DNA from: a bacterium
Lineage (GTDB): Bacteria; Vulcanimicrobiota; Xenobia; Xenobiales; JADMJV01
DNA length: 64,000 nt
Reading direction: 5' to 3'
Assembly: GCA_018780265.1 (NCBI GenBank)
Contig: JADMJV010000067.1
Coordinates: 1 to 64,000 of the forward strand
In this document: positions 22,543 to 32,400 of the stretch, one piece after another
How the letters are laid out: each line of letters starts with the position of its first letter
Numbering within the stretch: position 1 is the first letter of the stretch
The notes under the pieces: model-generated
Told to the model about the DNA's origin: nothing
Database searches by the model: none
What the model saw: the letters and a program-made list of their open reading frames with translations, nothing else
Position numbers and translations under genes: made by a program

Positions 22543-25500
22543 GCAGGCGTAACAAACGGAAAGGGCGGGCTGACCAGGACGCCGTCCTCTGTAGCTGCCG
22601 TTACCACGTAGGCCGAGTTGGGTTGCAGATCATCGATCAGCCACTGAACGGAGGCCTCCCCTGGCCCGCAACGGAAAGCTTGAGAGTGGCGTAAAGGATT
22701 TCCCTGTCCATCGCTCACGGTAAATACCAACCCCGTGCTGCGATTGAGCGCGAAGCTCGTGCGTAGTAGGAACTGCTGGTTGGATTGGGCTTCCACTGCC
22801 GTTATTCTCAACCACTGCGCCGAGGGCTGCTCGATAGCCGGGATTTCCAAGCTACTCCACGGACTGAGCAGGGTGTTGCCAGCGCTGTTTACTTTTCGCA
22901 AACGAGCCCTGTAGCTGCCCGCCGCCAGGGTCGGGGTTGGCCAGAAGAATTGCTCCCGGTTCGAATTCAATGGAAGCGCGGTTGCCTCGTAAACCTTGTC
23001 GCCTCCGCTGTTAAACAACTCCAGCAAGACCACGTCGCCAGGCGAGCCCAAGGCGAATCCATGGATCTGCTGCGAATCGACCGAGGTAATCTCAACCTGC
23101 GAGGGGCCTTGGGGCAGTTTCTCGGCGCCAGGGCGAATGAGCGCGTAGCAGCCAGGCGACTGGATAGACAACTGCATGTAGCCGATGTATTGGATGAAAT
23201 TGCCGCCCATGTCCGTCCACGAGCCACTGGCCGGATCGTAGCGGTGTACGGTGGCGTTGGGCGGCCGCTCCACATCGAGCAGTCGAAACTTGAGCAGCGG
23301 TTGGGACACCTTGGGTCCGCTCCAGTCCACCTGATAAGGTCCGGCCAGCAGGCCGGGCGGGGACGTGGTGGCTTCCCCCCCACTACTCACGGCGATTCGG
23401 CCAATCCAGTCCGACGGGAACTCGAGCATAAGCAGTCCATCATTGGAGGCTGCCTGCCCCTCCACGGTGGGCGCAGACTCGGTCTGAAAGAGGGCCGCCT
23501 GGGAATAGTAGACATGATCGCCCAATTCCACCTTGACCACACTGGGGCGATTGATAGGGACCCCGCGCGAAGCAGGCTGGGGTTTGTCGTCCCCCGCCGC
23601 GCAAACCTCTGCGCTGAAGTCGCCTGTTCCCTGGACCGTACCATCAGCTCGGAGCCACATGGGCACGGACCGGGATTCTGATTCAAGCCGGATGTTGTCG
23701 GGAGGCACCTGAGCCAGCCCATCCAGGTTGGTGGAGGCCAACAGGGGACCGCGCGCCGCCAGGAAACTTTCGGTAACGGTGACGGTTTGGCCCCAGTTTC
23801 CGATGGTTAATCGGTCTCCCAGGTGAAGGCCGTCCAAGGAGATGTCGCCCCGAACCCAGCCACGTTCGGGATCCGGGAGACAACTAAAGCCCTGGAAAAT
23901 ACTGCGTCCTCCGCTCTCCAGCCAGACAGGAACACCAGAAACGCCAGAGCCGCTGCTGTCGGTGATGGTTCGCGTCAGCATGGCCAAGGGCCGGCCACGG
24001 TCGCGGTTATGTGCTTCAAAGGACGGCTTCCAGGCTCGGGGCGGCAGGCAGGTTCCGGGTACGAAACCTCGCTCGGCCGGACCTTTCAGGCCATAGGGAA
24101 AACAATCTCGGATTTGCGTCCAGCAATTGACCCCCTGGCGGGTTCCGAGGCGGTGGGAGTTTTGGGAGAAGCCAGAGCAGATCTTGTGAGTCACGTCGTG
24201 GTGGCACATGATACAGGCTGCCTTGGGCTTCTCGCTATGAAATGCGCTGGAGCCTTCAGTCTGGCCGGTAAGGGTGCATCCAGCAGGATGCCCCGGGGTC
24301 TCGTGATACTCGTCCAACAGACAAAGGCCATAATGTCCGAACTCGTGGATCCAGGTATTTGTGGAACAGAACCTGGGCAGGTTGACATAGGACCAGGGGT
24401 GCGGATTGACTAACCCGTACACTCTGGGCAGACAGGAGGCCCGGCCGTTTGCGTTGGTCCAATGCCGGATGTCGCAGTTGTCCCACTGCTGCCCGTCATC
24501 GTAAAGGGCTACCTGTTCAAGGAAAAACTGACCGTCCGTGGCGTCGTACAAATAGTCATTGGCCTTAGACCACTGGTCTTGAAAACGGCCCAGATCCTGG
24601 GTCGTGCAGTCCCATTCGATAGAGGAATGCAAACTGACCCCGATCATCGCCCGGTTCAGCCGTAAAACCCGGACCGGAGCGCTGCCCACCCGCACATCGC
24701 CCGCCAGTCGGTTCCCGTAAGCGCCATCGAAGCTGGTTTTCCAGACACGGAAAGCGGGCCCGCGGTGACGATAACTGTCCACGGTGCGGGTGACCTGTCG
24801 CGCCAGCACCATGTCCGCCGCTCTGGCACTGCCGGGTAGGCGCAGTTCGCCAGCATTGTTCGTATTGCCCAGTCGCTGATCGTTCAACCACACCTCCACC
24901 TGGGCGGCGGGCTGGTTGTTCTCCGTCAAAACACGAACCCGTACCCCTGCCGGGGAGGCCGTCGGAGCAGCGGGTGGATTTGCGGGACGGGCCACAGCGG
25001 GCCCCTCGAAGCATTGCTGCAGGATGACCAGGTTGTAGTATTCGCCGGCCGTTGCCGGTTGTGCGGCGGACGTAGCGACGCGGTATTGCGAACGTTCGTC
25101 AAGGGAACGGACTCGTAGGCCGGCCTGCCCGACCAGATAGCCCGGAGCCCAGCGAGCCGTGGTGAAGGGAAAGTAGCCGGAATCGGACTGAATGGTGTCG
25201 GTCGAGGGCACAATCTGACCTTCGTTCACATTGTAGAGGTTGAATCGGCTACCCACGGGCATAGGGGAACCGTTGCGATTGACGAGCTTCCACCGCCCCT
25301 GGCCAGTATCAAAGCTTACCGCCACCGGGCTGGGGTTGGTGGATCCACTGAGGTCGGGGGTCACCAGTAAAATGTTTTGCTGGTTGGTAAAGGGCAGGTA
25401 GGTCCCGGAAACTTCCGCCAGACTGTCGCTCTCCACCACGTGTCGAATGGCCTGGTCGGGATCCAGGATGGCCAGGTGGAAGCGCGTGCCTGGCTGGATG

Positions 25501-25754
25501 CGGCTCCCGTCCACCGGGATGACCAGCCAACGCTGCTGGGAGAGATCGTAGAACACGCCATAATCAGCAGCCGGAGTGACTTCTTCGGGCAGCAAGGCGG
25601 TCACGATCAAAATCCTGCTTGGCTGGGCGTTCAAGCTGGGCAAGTCCAGCACCGCTCGACCTTGCGAATCAATGGTGGGGATTACAGATCGAACTTCATA
25701 CGCGTGAGCCACGGAGCAGCACAACAAGAAGAACAACAGAAGCCGGAAGCACAT
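22518..25754 (-). CDS. Large secreted CLCA-like zinc metallopeptidase
   Basis: ~1078 aa exported protein. Signal peptide at 1-18 (MCFRLLLFFLLCCSVAHA). Two tandem N-terminal modules follow: one around residue 65-125 (YGVFYDLSQQRWLVI...GTRFHLAIL), the other around 145-200 (VAVSFDTGQGRWKLV...GSRFNLYNV), both ending in YFPF/YLPF. A carboxypeptidase-regulatory-like beta domain sits at ~270-320. The peptidase motif WIHEFGHYGLCLLDEYHE (H470, E471, H474, D481) matches the HEFGH..L.DEY motif of CLCA-type proteases. A Cys-rich catalytic end and beta-sandwich domains to the C-terminus follow. ATG 25754 is preferred because GAGGGGG lies six bases upstream; an ATG eight codons upstream gives a longer basic n-region. 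Probably an extracellular or surface protease. Confidence 0.8.
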   Translation of the reverse strand: MCFRLLLFFLLCCSVAHAYEVRSVIPTIDSQGRAVLDLPSLNAQPSRILIVTALLPEEVTPAADYGVFYDLSQQRWLVIPVDGSRIQPGTRFHLAILDPDQAIRHVVESDSLAEVSGTYLPFTNQQNILLVTPDLSGSTNPSPVAVSFDTGQGRWKLVNRNGSPMPVGSRFNLYNVNEGQIVPSTDTIQSDSGYFPFTTARWAPGYLVGQAGLRVRSLDERSQYRVATSAAQPATAGEYYNLVILQQCFEGPAVARPANPPAAPTASPAGVRVRVLTENNQPAAQVEVWLNDQRLGNTNNAGELRLPGSARAADMVLARQVTRTVDSYRHRGPAFRVWKTSFDGAYGNRLAGDVRVGSAPVRVLRLNRAMIGVSLHSSIEWDCTTQDLGRFQDQWSKANDYLYDATDGQFFLEQVALYDDGQQWDNCDIRHWTNANGRASCLPRVYGLVNPHPWSYVNLPRFCSTNTWIHEFGHYGLCLLDEYHETPGHPAGCTLTGQTEGSSAFHSEKPKAACIMCHHDVTHKICSGFSQNSHRLGTRQGVNCWTQIRDCFPYGLKGPAERGFVPGTCLPPRAWKPSFEAHNRDRGRPLAMLTRTITDSSGSGVSGVPVWLESGGRSIFQGFSCLPDPERGWVRGDISLDGLHLGDRLTIGNWGQTVTVTESFLAARGPLLASTNLDGLAQVPPDNIRLESESRSVPMWLRADGTVQGTGDFSAEVCAAGDDKPQPASRGVPINRPSVVKVELGDHVYYSQAALFQTESAPTVEGQAASNDGLLMLEFPSDWIGRIAVSSGGEATTSPPGLLAGPYQVDWSGPKVSQPLLKFRLLDVERPPNATVHRYDPASGSWTDMGGNFIQYIGYMQLSIQSPGCYALIRPGAEKLPQGPSQVEITSVDSQQIHGFALGSPGDVVLLELFNSGGDKVYEATALPLNSNREQFFWPTPTLAAGSYRARLRKVNSAGNTLLSPWSSLEIPAIEQPSAQWLRITAVEAQSNQQFLLRTSFALNRSTGLVFTVSDGQGNPLRHSQAFRCGPGEASVQWLIDDLQPNSAYVVTAATEDGVLVSPPFPFVTPAYKDKGLP

Positions 25755-25828
25755 CAAAAACCCCCTCTTCTTGCGCATCTTCAAGCCATTGGGGGGCGTT
25801 ACCTGTCAATCGTCAGCCCGGCATTTGT

Positions 25829-27130
25829 TTACGGAGACTCAGCCGGCTTCGTTTCAATAACCCAGGGGAGAACCAGTACCCCGCAGACCGGTACCAGGCA
25901 AACCCAGAACAAGACGCGCTGGATATTGTCGATCCCTCCCATGGCCACCTGGCCCACCAGGATGGGTCCGAAGGCTGTGACGACTCGGCCGATGTTGTAG
26001 CAAAATCCGGAGCCGGTGGCACGAAGGCGGGTGGGAAACAGTTCGGGTAAATAGTAAGTGAAGCTGCCAAAGACACCAAAGACGGTCAGACCGATCAACC
26101 CTTGCATGCAGAGACGCACCTGAGGAGGTAGCGGCAGGCCAAAAGTGGCCGCGATAGCCAGAGCCGAGGCCCCAAAGTAACAGGCGAACATGGCTCGGCG
26201 TCCCAGGCCGTTGGCCAGAGGCACGGTGAGCATCGTGCCGACAAAACCTCCGATACTGAAGAAGGCAGTGGCCGTCAGTTTCCAGTCCGCCTGCAGCTTG
26301 GCGGTTGCTTCGGGGGGGAGACCCAGGGTCAGTGCGTGTTGAGTGGCCAGGCCGCCGGCCAGCAATGGCATGAAGGCGCTCAAAGTCCACCAACTCAGCA
26401 GAGCGGTCACCGCCATCATGACTCCGCTGCGGGTCAGAGGCCACATTTGAGGGCTAAAAAGCTCGCTCAGACTGGGTTTTCGGGATTCTTGTTCCTGGAA
26501 GGCCTCGGGCTCCTTAAGGAACAGGCGCATCACGGCGGCGGCCAGGGCCGGCAGCAATCCGAAGAGGAAAACCACGCGCCAGGAGATATCCGGCCGGGCC
26601 GCCAGCCACCATCCGGCTACCACTTTGTTGATGACGGCCGCACAGATCAGGCCAAAGGGGGCGGAGGTATAGAGCAGGGCTCCGGCCTCGACCCGCCGTT
26701 TTTGGGGCACCACTTCGGCAACCATAGCGGCGCCGGCCGCCCATTCGCCGCCGATGCCAAGGCTGGACAGAATTCGGCAGAAAATGAGAAACTCCACATT
26801 GGGAGCCAGGGCGCATAGGGCCGTGCCTATGGAGTAGAGAACGATGGTGAGCAGCAAAGTCCGGGTACGACCAATTTTGTCGGCCAGCCATCCAAAAAAG
26901 ATCCCCCCGGCTGCCCAACCCAGGAGCAGAACCGAGGTGAGCAAGCCGGTATAGTGGCGGGTTTGAGCCAGCGCTTCGGGGCTCTTCAGGGGCAAATGAA
27001 GCAGGGTGGGGATGCAATTTTCGGCGACATAGTTGAAGAGCAGGGCATCGATAATGTCAAAGCCCCAGCCCAGCCAGGCGGCAAAAACCACCGCCCACTG
27101 ATACCCGGTCATCCCCCATGGCCATCTCAT
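25829..27130 (-). CDS. MFS transporter, NanT/AAHS-like
   Basis: 433 aa, twelve predicted transmembrane helices. It belongs to the major facilitator superfamily, closest in style to the organic-acid/sialate symporters: GFDIIDALLFNYV in helix 1, then GGIFFGWLADKIGRTRTLL in loop 2-3, RILSSLGIGGEWAAGAAMVAE in helix 4-5, and in the C-half ELFPTRLRATGSGFCYNIGR, a typical sugar/organic-acid MFS motif. It probably takes up a carboxylate by H+ symport; the substrate is unknown. ATG 27130 is used; a second ATG six codons later has a GGGGG just before it. It follows the GAF-HD gene by nine bp on the same strand. Confidence 0.88.
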   Translation of the reverse strand: MRWPWGMTGYQWAVVFAAWLGWGFDIIDALLFNYVAENCIPTLLHLPLKSPEALAQTRHYTGLLTSVLLLGWAAGGIFFGWLADKIGRTRTLLLTIVLYSIGTALCALAPNVEFLIFCRILSSLGIGGEWAAGAAMVAEVVPQKRRVEAGALLYTSAPFGLICAAVINKVVAGWWLAARPDISWRVVFLFGLLPALAAAVMRLFLKEPEAFQEQESRKPSLSELFSPQMWPLTRSGVMMAVTALLSWWTLSAFMPLLAGGLATQHALTLGLPPEATAKLQADWKLTATAFFSIGGFVGTMLTVPLANGLGRRAMFACYFGASALAIAATFGLPLPPQVRLCMQGLIGLTVFGVFGSFTYYLPELFPTRLRATGSGFCYNIGRVVTAFGPILVGQVAMGGIDNIQRVLFWVCLVPVCGVLVLPWVIETKPAESP

Positions 27131-27139
27131 GAGCGCCCG

Positions 27140-28081
27140 CTAGGTGGGGAGAAGAGCTTCCAGTTTGCCAGCCACCGAGAGGCCAATCAAGGCATCTAGA
27201 ACGGCTGGATTGTGCCGGTTGCCATGTTGAGTCGCGAATCTCTGCACCAGTGCGTCCGCACTCTCACCGGGCAGGCTCTCGCAGAACTCCTGGAAATGCT
27301 CGGCCAGGGCCAATGCCCACTCTTCTAAGCCCAAATTCAGGGACTCTGAGTAGATCTGGTGGTGATTTTCCACCAGTGAGGCCAGATCTGCGTGGACTTT
27401 TCCGTTGCGCAGAAAATCGGCCCCCGCTCGGGTGTGATCGGCGGCACTGATGAGCAGGCCTACATCGTGATAACGGCCGGCTCGCTTCAGTCGTTGGCGC
27501 TGATGGGCCGAGAGGTCGAGTAACCGCCCCAGTTCGTTGGCCGTCTGGCTGACCCGATTCACATGTCCGGTGCGATAGTATGGCATAGACTCGAGTGCGT
27601 TTACCAATAGTTCTTCTGTCTGTTGTTGGTAGGCTAAATGATCCTCCAGCCGCCCCACCGTGTCCCAGGAATGGGCCATGAGATCGAGCATGGTAGCCCA
27701 TTCCTCAATATTGGTTGGAAGATAGGCTTTCTCTACGGTCAGGATCCCCACCACCCGGCCGAAGCTGCGCATAGGCATGGCCCAGCAGGGGGCTTCGGCT
27801 GGCCAACCGGTGACAATTTCGCCAGCGTTGTTGGCCTTGTGAACGGGCTCAGCGTGCAACCATGAAGAGCCTACAACGGTGGATTCGGGAGCTTCATAAT
27901 AACTGCCGCTGGCCGGATGGAACCAGTGTGGATCCTTCCAGGCCATGAAGGTGCAGCGGCCGGCCTCGGCCAGTTCTTTGCCCAAGTATTCCAATGTATT
28001 GCCCCACTCTTGGCGGGTGCGAGTCAGTGCCAGTTCTTGGAGGGCTGACTGCCAGGGAAAGTTCACCACTTCTGTGCTCAC
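27140..28081 (-). CDS. GAF-like / HD-domain protein
   Basis: 313 aa. Residues ~15-135 look like a GAF sensor (CTFMAWKDPHWFHPASGSYYE ... AMPMRSFGRVVGILTVEKA). Residues ~155-310 form an HD-type phosphohydrolase fold: H173 in TGHVNRVSQTANELGRLLDLS, YHDVGLL with HD at 205-206, then ENHH at 238-241. The GYP motif is absent, so it is HD-related but not a standard c-di-GMP phosphodiesterase; HDOD-like or degenerate function is possible. GTG start with a strong AGGAGG, located eight bases after the stop of the GspF gene, so it is in the pilus/secretion operon and may respond to or adjust cyclic dinucleotide signals there (inference). Confidence 0.78.
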   Translation of the reverse strand: MSTEVVNFPWQSALQELALTRTRQEWGNTLEYLGKELAEAGRCTFMAWKDPHWFHPASGSYYEAPESTVVGSSWLHAEPVHKANNAGEIVTGWPAEAPCWAMPMRSFGRVVGILTVEKAYLPTNIEEWATMLDLMAHSWDTVGRLEDHLAYQQQTEELLVNALESMPYYRTGHVNRVSQTANELGRLLDLSAHQRQRLKRAGRYHDVGLLISAADHTRAGADFLRNGKVHADLASLVENHHQIYSESLNLGLEEWALALAEHFQEFCESLPGESADALVQRFATQHGNRHNPAVLDALIGLSVAGKLEALLPT

Positions 28082-28089
28082 TACGCCTC

Positions 28090-29340
28090 CTACATTGGAC
28101 CGCCGCCCACCTTGGTGGACAGGCTGAGAATGGGCAACAATAGTCCCAGGACGAAAATGCAGACCAGACCGCCGACCATGACCATCATGGCCGGCTCCAG
28201 GACCGCCGTCAGGCTGGTGACCGTCGCGTCGACCTCCTCTTCATAGTAAGCGGCTACGTGGTCAAACATGTCTGGAAGAGAACCGGCTTCCTCGCCGATG
28301 GAGGCCATTTGGACCATCAGGTCCGGAAAAAGGTTGGCCTGGTCGAGCCGTTCGGAGAGCTTTCCGCCTTCGGATACTTCGCGAGCCACTTTCTCGATAG
28401 CCCGCGTCACCACCAGGTTGCCGGCTGCATTGCCAACCAGATTGAGGGCCTGCAACAGCGGTACGCCCGACTGGAGCAGCAGCCCGAAGGTGCGGGCAAA
28501 ACGCGCCGAGGCGCTTTCTAAAATTAGTTTGTTGAAGAGCGGCAGGTTGAAGAGAAACAGGTCCTTGGTGTAGGCGCCCGCCTTGGTTTTGAGAATGGCT
28601 TTGGCGATGAGGAACAGGACGAAGCCGCCACCTCCCAGGGTCGCAAGCGTGAAGGGATCTTTGGCCTGTTTACTGGCTTTGATCAAGAAATCGGTCAGCG
28701 GGAAATTTTTTGGAATGTCGATGTCGACGCCCTCAAAAATGGGCGTAAACATTGGCATTAAGAAGACCAGGAGGGCGTAGGTAAGGACCATTGTGAAGAT
28801 GGTCACGAACACGGGATAAGCGGCGGCGCTACGCACTTTGCGCTGAATGCCCACCTCCTTTTCAATCATCACCGCCAGGCGCGTCATGACCTCCGGAAGA
28901 TTGCCGCTGGCTTCACCTACTTTGGCCATGTTGATGTATGTGTCGTTGAAGATCACCTTGTGCTGAGCCAGTGCGTCTGAAAAGCGCAGACCCTTTTGCA
29001 GATCGCCACTCAAAGCGTCGAGCAGTGCCGCCAGGGTGCGGCTGCGACAGCGACGTCGCATGACGGCCAGGATTCGCAGCAACGGCACGCCGGCCATCAG
29101 GGTGGTGGCTAACTGGCGGGTAAAAACCATCAGGTCTTTCTTGCTCATTCCCAAGGTCAGACGAACCTTGTTCATGGCCTGCACGGGGGCCGAAACTTTG
29201 TCTTCTATTTCGATGATTTCGAGGACGGTAAAGCCGCGACTCTGCAACTCTTTGACGATCAGGTCCGAGTTTTTGGCTTTGGCTTCACCCGAATTGGACT
29301 TTCCGGCTGAGTCGAGGGTCCTATACTTAAACGTGGGCAA
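28090..29340 (-). CDS. Type IV pilus/T2SS inner-membrane platform PilC/GspF
   Basis: 416 aa polytopic platform protein of type IV pili or type II secretion, working with the GspE/PilB ATPase. It has the usual two T2SSF domains: residues ~68-195 (MVFTRQLATTLMAGVPLLRIL ... NMAKVGEASGNLPEVM) and ~272-395 (FARTFGLLLQSGVPLLQAL ... MASIGEEAGSLPDMF), each followed by a hydrophobic hairpin or helix. The N-terminus PTFKYRTLDSAGKSNSGEA is also typical. TTG start with a very strong GAGGAGG six bases upstream. It is downstream of the pseudokinase-GspE fusion by about 100 bp. No pilin is in the window, so pilus and secretion assignments cannot be separated. Confidence 0.94.
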   Translation of the reverse strand: MPTFKYRTLDSAGKSNSGEAKAKNSDLIVKELQSRGFTVLEIIEIEDKVSAPVQAMNKVRLTLGMSKKDLMVFTRQLATTLMAGVPLLRILAVMRRRCRSRTLAALLDALSGDLQKGLRFSDALAQHKVIFNDTYINMAKVGEASGNLPEVMTRLAVMIEKEVGIQRKVRSAAAYPVFVTIFTMVLTYALLVFLMPMFTPIFEGVDIDIPKNFPLTDFLIKASKQAKDPFTLATLGGGGFVLFLIAKAILKTKAGAYTKDLFLFNLPLFNKLILESASARFARTFGLLLQSGVPLLQALNLVGNAAGNLVVTRAIEKVAREVSEGGKLSERLDQANLFPDLMVQMASIGEEAGSLPDMFDHVAAYYEEEVDATVTSLTAVLEPAMMVMVGGLVCIFVLGLLLPILSLSTKVGGGPM

Positions 29341-29442
29341 AGAGCCTCCTCAAAATCGCGGCCATTACGCGATAACGCCAATCGTGAGGAGTGGCTTTAC
29401 CCTCAGAGGTACTCCCGTAAAACGTCCACCAGGTACCCCGCA

Positions 29443-32400
29443 TCAAATGGTTTTGCATACCCGCTGAACCTCTTCCAGGCTGACAAATCCCTGGGCGACT
29501 TTTTCCAAACCATCCACGTACAGGGTCCTGAAGTCAGTTAATTCCACGGCTTTGCGGATTTCTTCTTCGAGGGCACGCCGGTTGATCAGAGCGCGCACAT
29601 CGGGGGTTACCTCCATCAGTTCGTACAGGCCGACACGCCCTCGGTAACCCGAGTTGTGACAGCGTTTGCATCCGGTGCCTCGGAACATGCGGGGCGGGAT
29701 CTGCATGCCCTCCTTGTCAAAGATCTTCTTGAGTTCGTCGGTTACCGGCACCTCGTCCCGACATTGCGTGCAGATTTTGCGCGCCAGTCGCTGAGCCAGC
29801 CCGCCCAGAAGCGTGGAGCCGATCAAGAACGGCTCCACATCCATGTCCATGAGGCGGGCTACAATGCCCACCGAGTCGTTGGTGTGAATGGTAGAAAGTA
29901 GCAAGTGGCCGGTCAGAGCTGCCTGGACACTGATGGCGGCCGTCTCGGTGTCGCGAATTTCGCCAACCAGAATTACGTCCGGGTCCTGTCGCAAGAATTC
30001 GCGTAGAACGCGAGCAAAAGTAACCTTCTTCTCCTCTTCGCGGGGGGCGTTGTTGACCTGAACCTGACAGATTCCTGCCATTTGGTACTCGATGGGGTCT
30101 TCTACGGTAAGCAGTTTGCGGTCGGGTCGCTGAATCTGCTTCAAACTGGCGTAAAGTGTGGTGCTTTTACCGGAGCCGGTAGGGCCGCACACCAAAATCA
30201 TGCCGTATGGCTGGGACAGAATTTTGTCGAATTTCTCCTGGGTCTCTTTTTGGAAGCCCAGGTCGTTGAGTGTGAGGTTAAAGGAGCCTTTCTTGAGAAT
30301 ACGCATCACCACGCTCTCGCCAGCCGGAACAGGAACCACGCTCACGCGTAGATCAAACTCCTGACCGCCGATTTTTAGGGAAATACGACCGCCTTGAGTG
30401 ACCCGCTCCTGGGCGATGTCCATGTTGGCCATGACTTTCAGACGTTTCACCATGGCTGAGGCTTCGGTCATGGATATTTTGTCGATGTGGTGCAGTTCAC
30501 CGTCGATTCGATAACGCAGGTCCAATCCTGATTCGTAGGACTCCATGTGGATATCGCTGGCGCCTACCGAGATGGCTTCCTTGACCAGTTTGTCTACGGC
30601 GGCAATGATGGGACTGGTAATTTCGTCGACCCCGTAGGCCACGTCGGCCATGGGGTTTGCAACTTGCAATTCTTCGGTCTCGAAGGACTTGCGCTCCAAC
30701 CATTCGTTCCAAGGACTGGTATCGGCGTACTTATTGCGTCGATAGTAGAATTCGATGGCCAGATCGATTTGAGTGGCCGGGGCCCGCATGAGTTTTGGCT
30801 TGTATTTTCCCTGCGTGGCCATATTGACGTGGTCGTAAATGTGGACCTCGGTTGGGTCTTTGCAGGCAACCAGCAACTGACCATCGGCTTCCAGCAGGTA
30901 GGGAATGCCCTGGATCGATTTGGCGACGGCTTCTGGAATCAGACCGCCAACATCCATGGTCAGCATCACCTGGCTGAGATCCACATCCTCGCCAGACATC
31001 AGGTCCGACTTGAATTCGACAATCTCGTCGTCGGCAAAAACGACTTCGGGGGCTGCTTTCTTTTTGCCCAGCAAGAAGTTCCAGACGTTGAACTTGTCAG
31101 CCATTTTGGGGGCCGGCGGCTTTGGGGGGGGCGGCGGTTTGGGGGAGGCGGCGGTAAACCTCCCGGAAGGAGTGATCTTGACGGCAGCCTGCTCGGCCTC
31201 GATGGGGGGAGCGTGCAACTCAGGTGAGGCCTCGACCACGGGGGGAACCACGGTCATGGCCTGACGCACCGCATCGACCGTCGCAAAGCGATGGTCGATA
31301 TCGGCGTGCTGCAGGCCTTCGATCCAACCTGCCAGGTCAGCGGGCAAGTCAGGGCGGAGTTCGACCAGGGAGGGTTGAGTGGCCGAACCCATCATGCGCT
31401 CAACCGACTTGGACGGGACTTTACCGGTGGCCAGGCGATACAAAATGGCGCCCACCGAATAGAGGTCATGAGATTTTTGGGAACGATCCCCTAACAACTG
31501 CTCCGGGGCAGCGTAAAAGGGGCTTCCTTGCGAGCGAAATGCGGTTTGACGAGGATCGCTGGAACTCTCGAGCATTCGAGCCAACCCGAATTCGGCCAGC
31601 TTTATGACGCCGTGAGGCGTGACCAGCAGGCTGTCGGGCCTCAAGTCGCGGTGGATCAAAGGAGGGTCCTGACCGTGGAGGTATTCCAGGACATCTAAGA
31701 ATTGGTCCAGGTAGCGACGCAACATCTCGGCCGAAAGGCCTTCTTTTTGCTGATCCGCCAGTTGCTCCAGGGTGGCTCCTTCAAATTCTTCCAAGACCAG
31801 GTAGACGCCGCCCCGGTCTTCGACGATTTCCTGAACGCGGGGAAGGTTGCGGTGTTGCAGCCGAGATAGAAAGCGCCCTTCGCGCAGCATCTGCAGACGC
31901 GCTTCTCGGTCGGGCTGGCCATCGGTCTCCAGTCGTCTCAGCACCACCGGCATTTGCACGGCTCGGTCCAGTCCATACAGCAGGGTAGAGAATCGGCAAG
32001 TCATCAGGGGTTGGAGCACGGCGAAGCGCCCTGCCACCAACCCGGAGCCCATCAAGGAGCGTCCGGCCGGTCGATAGCCGCTCGAATCAGCGGGCGCGGG
32101 AATCGAGGCAGCGGCGGCGGGGGGCGCCTGAGGTGGTGGTGGGGTAGCGCTGGGCGGGGGCGCTACAGGTGCAGGCGCCGGTGCAGCATTCTTTGGCTTG
32201 GGCAACCGTTTGGCGGCAAGCTCGGCGAAGTCCAGCACTCGATCCAGTTCCTCTGCCGAAAACTCCTCTTCGGCTTCGGGGCGGTCGGCATAAGCGATCA
32301 TGGCCGTCCGCCCGTCGCACACCACCGGGCAACATAAGGCCATGCGGCCTTCGGTTTTGCCAACCTGCAGCGTGCCCATCTGCACCGTGGTGCGAAGTAG

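Noticed and set aside
22785..23681. Plus-strand 298-codon frame opposite the metallopeptidase
   Set aside because: Arg/Gly-rich product typical of reverse-strand frames. The minus gene has continuous domains here.
27140..28081. Calling the GAF-HD protein a c-di-GMP phosphodiesterase
   Set aside because: No GYP motif follows the HH pair, unlike the intact HD-GYP protein at 13338.
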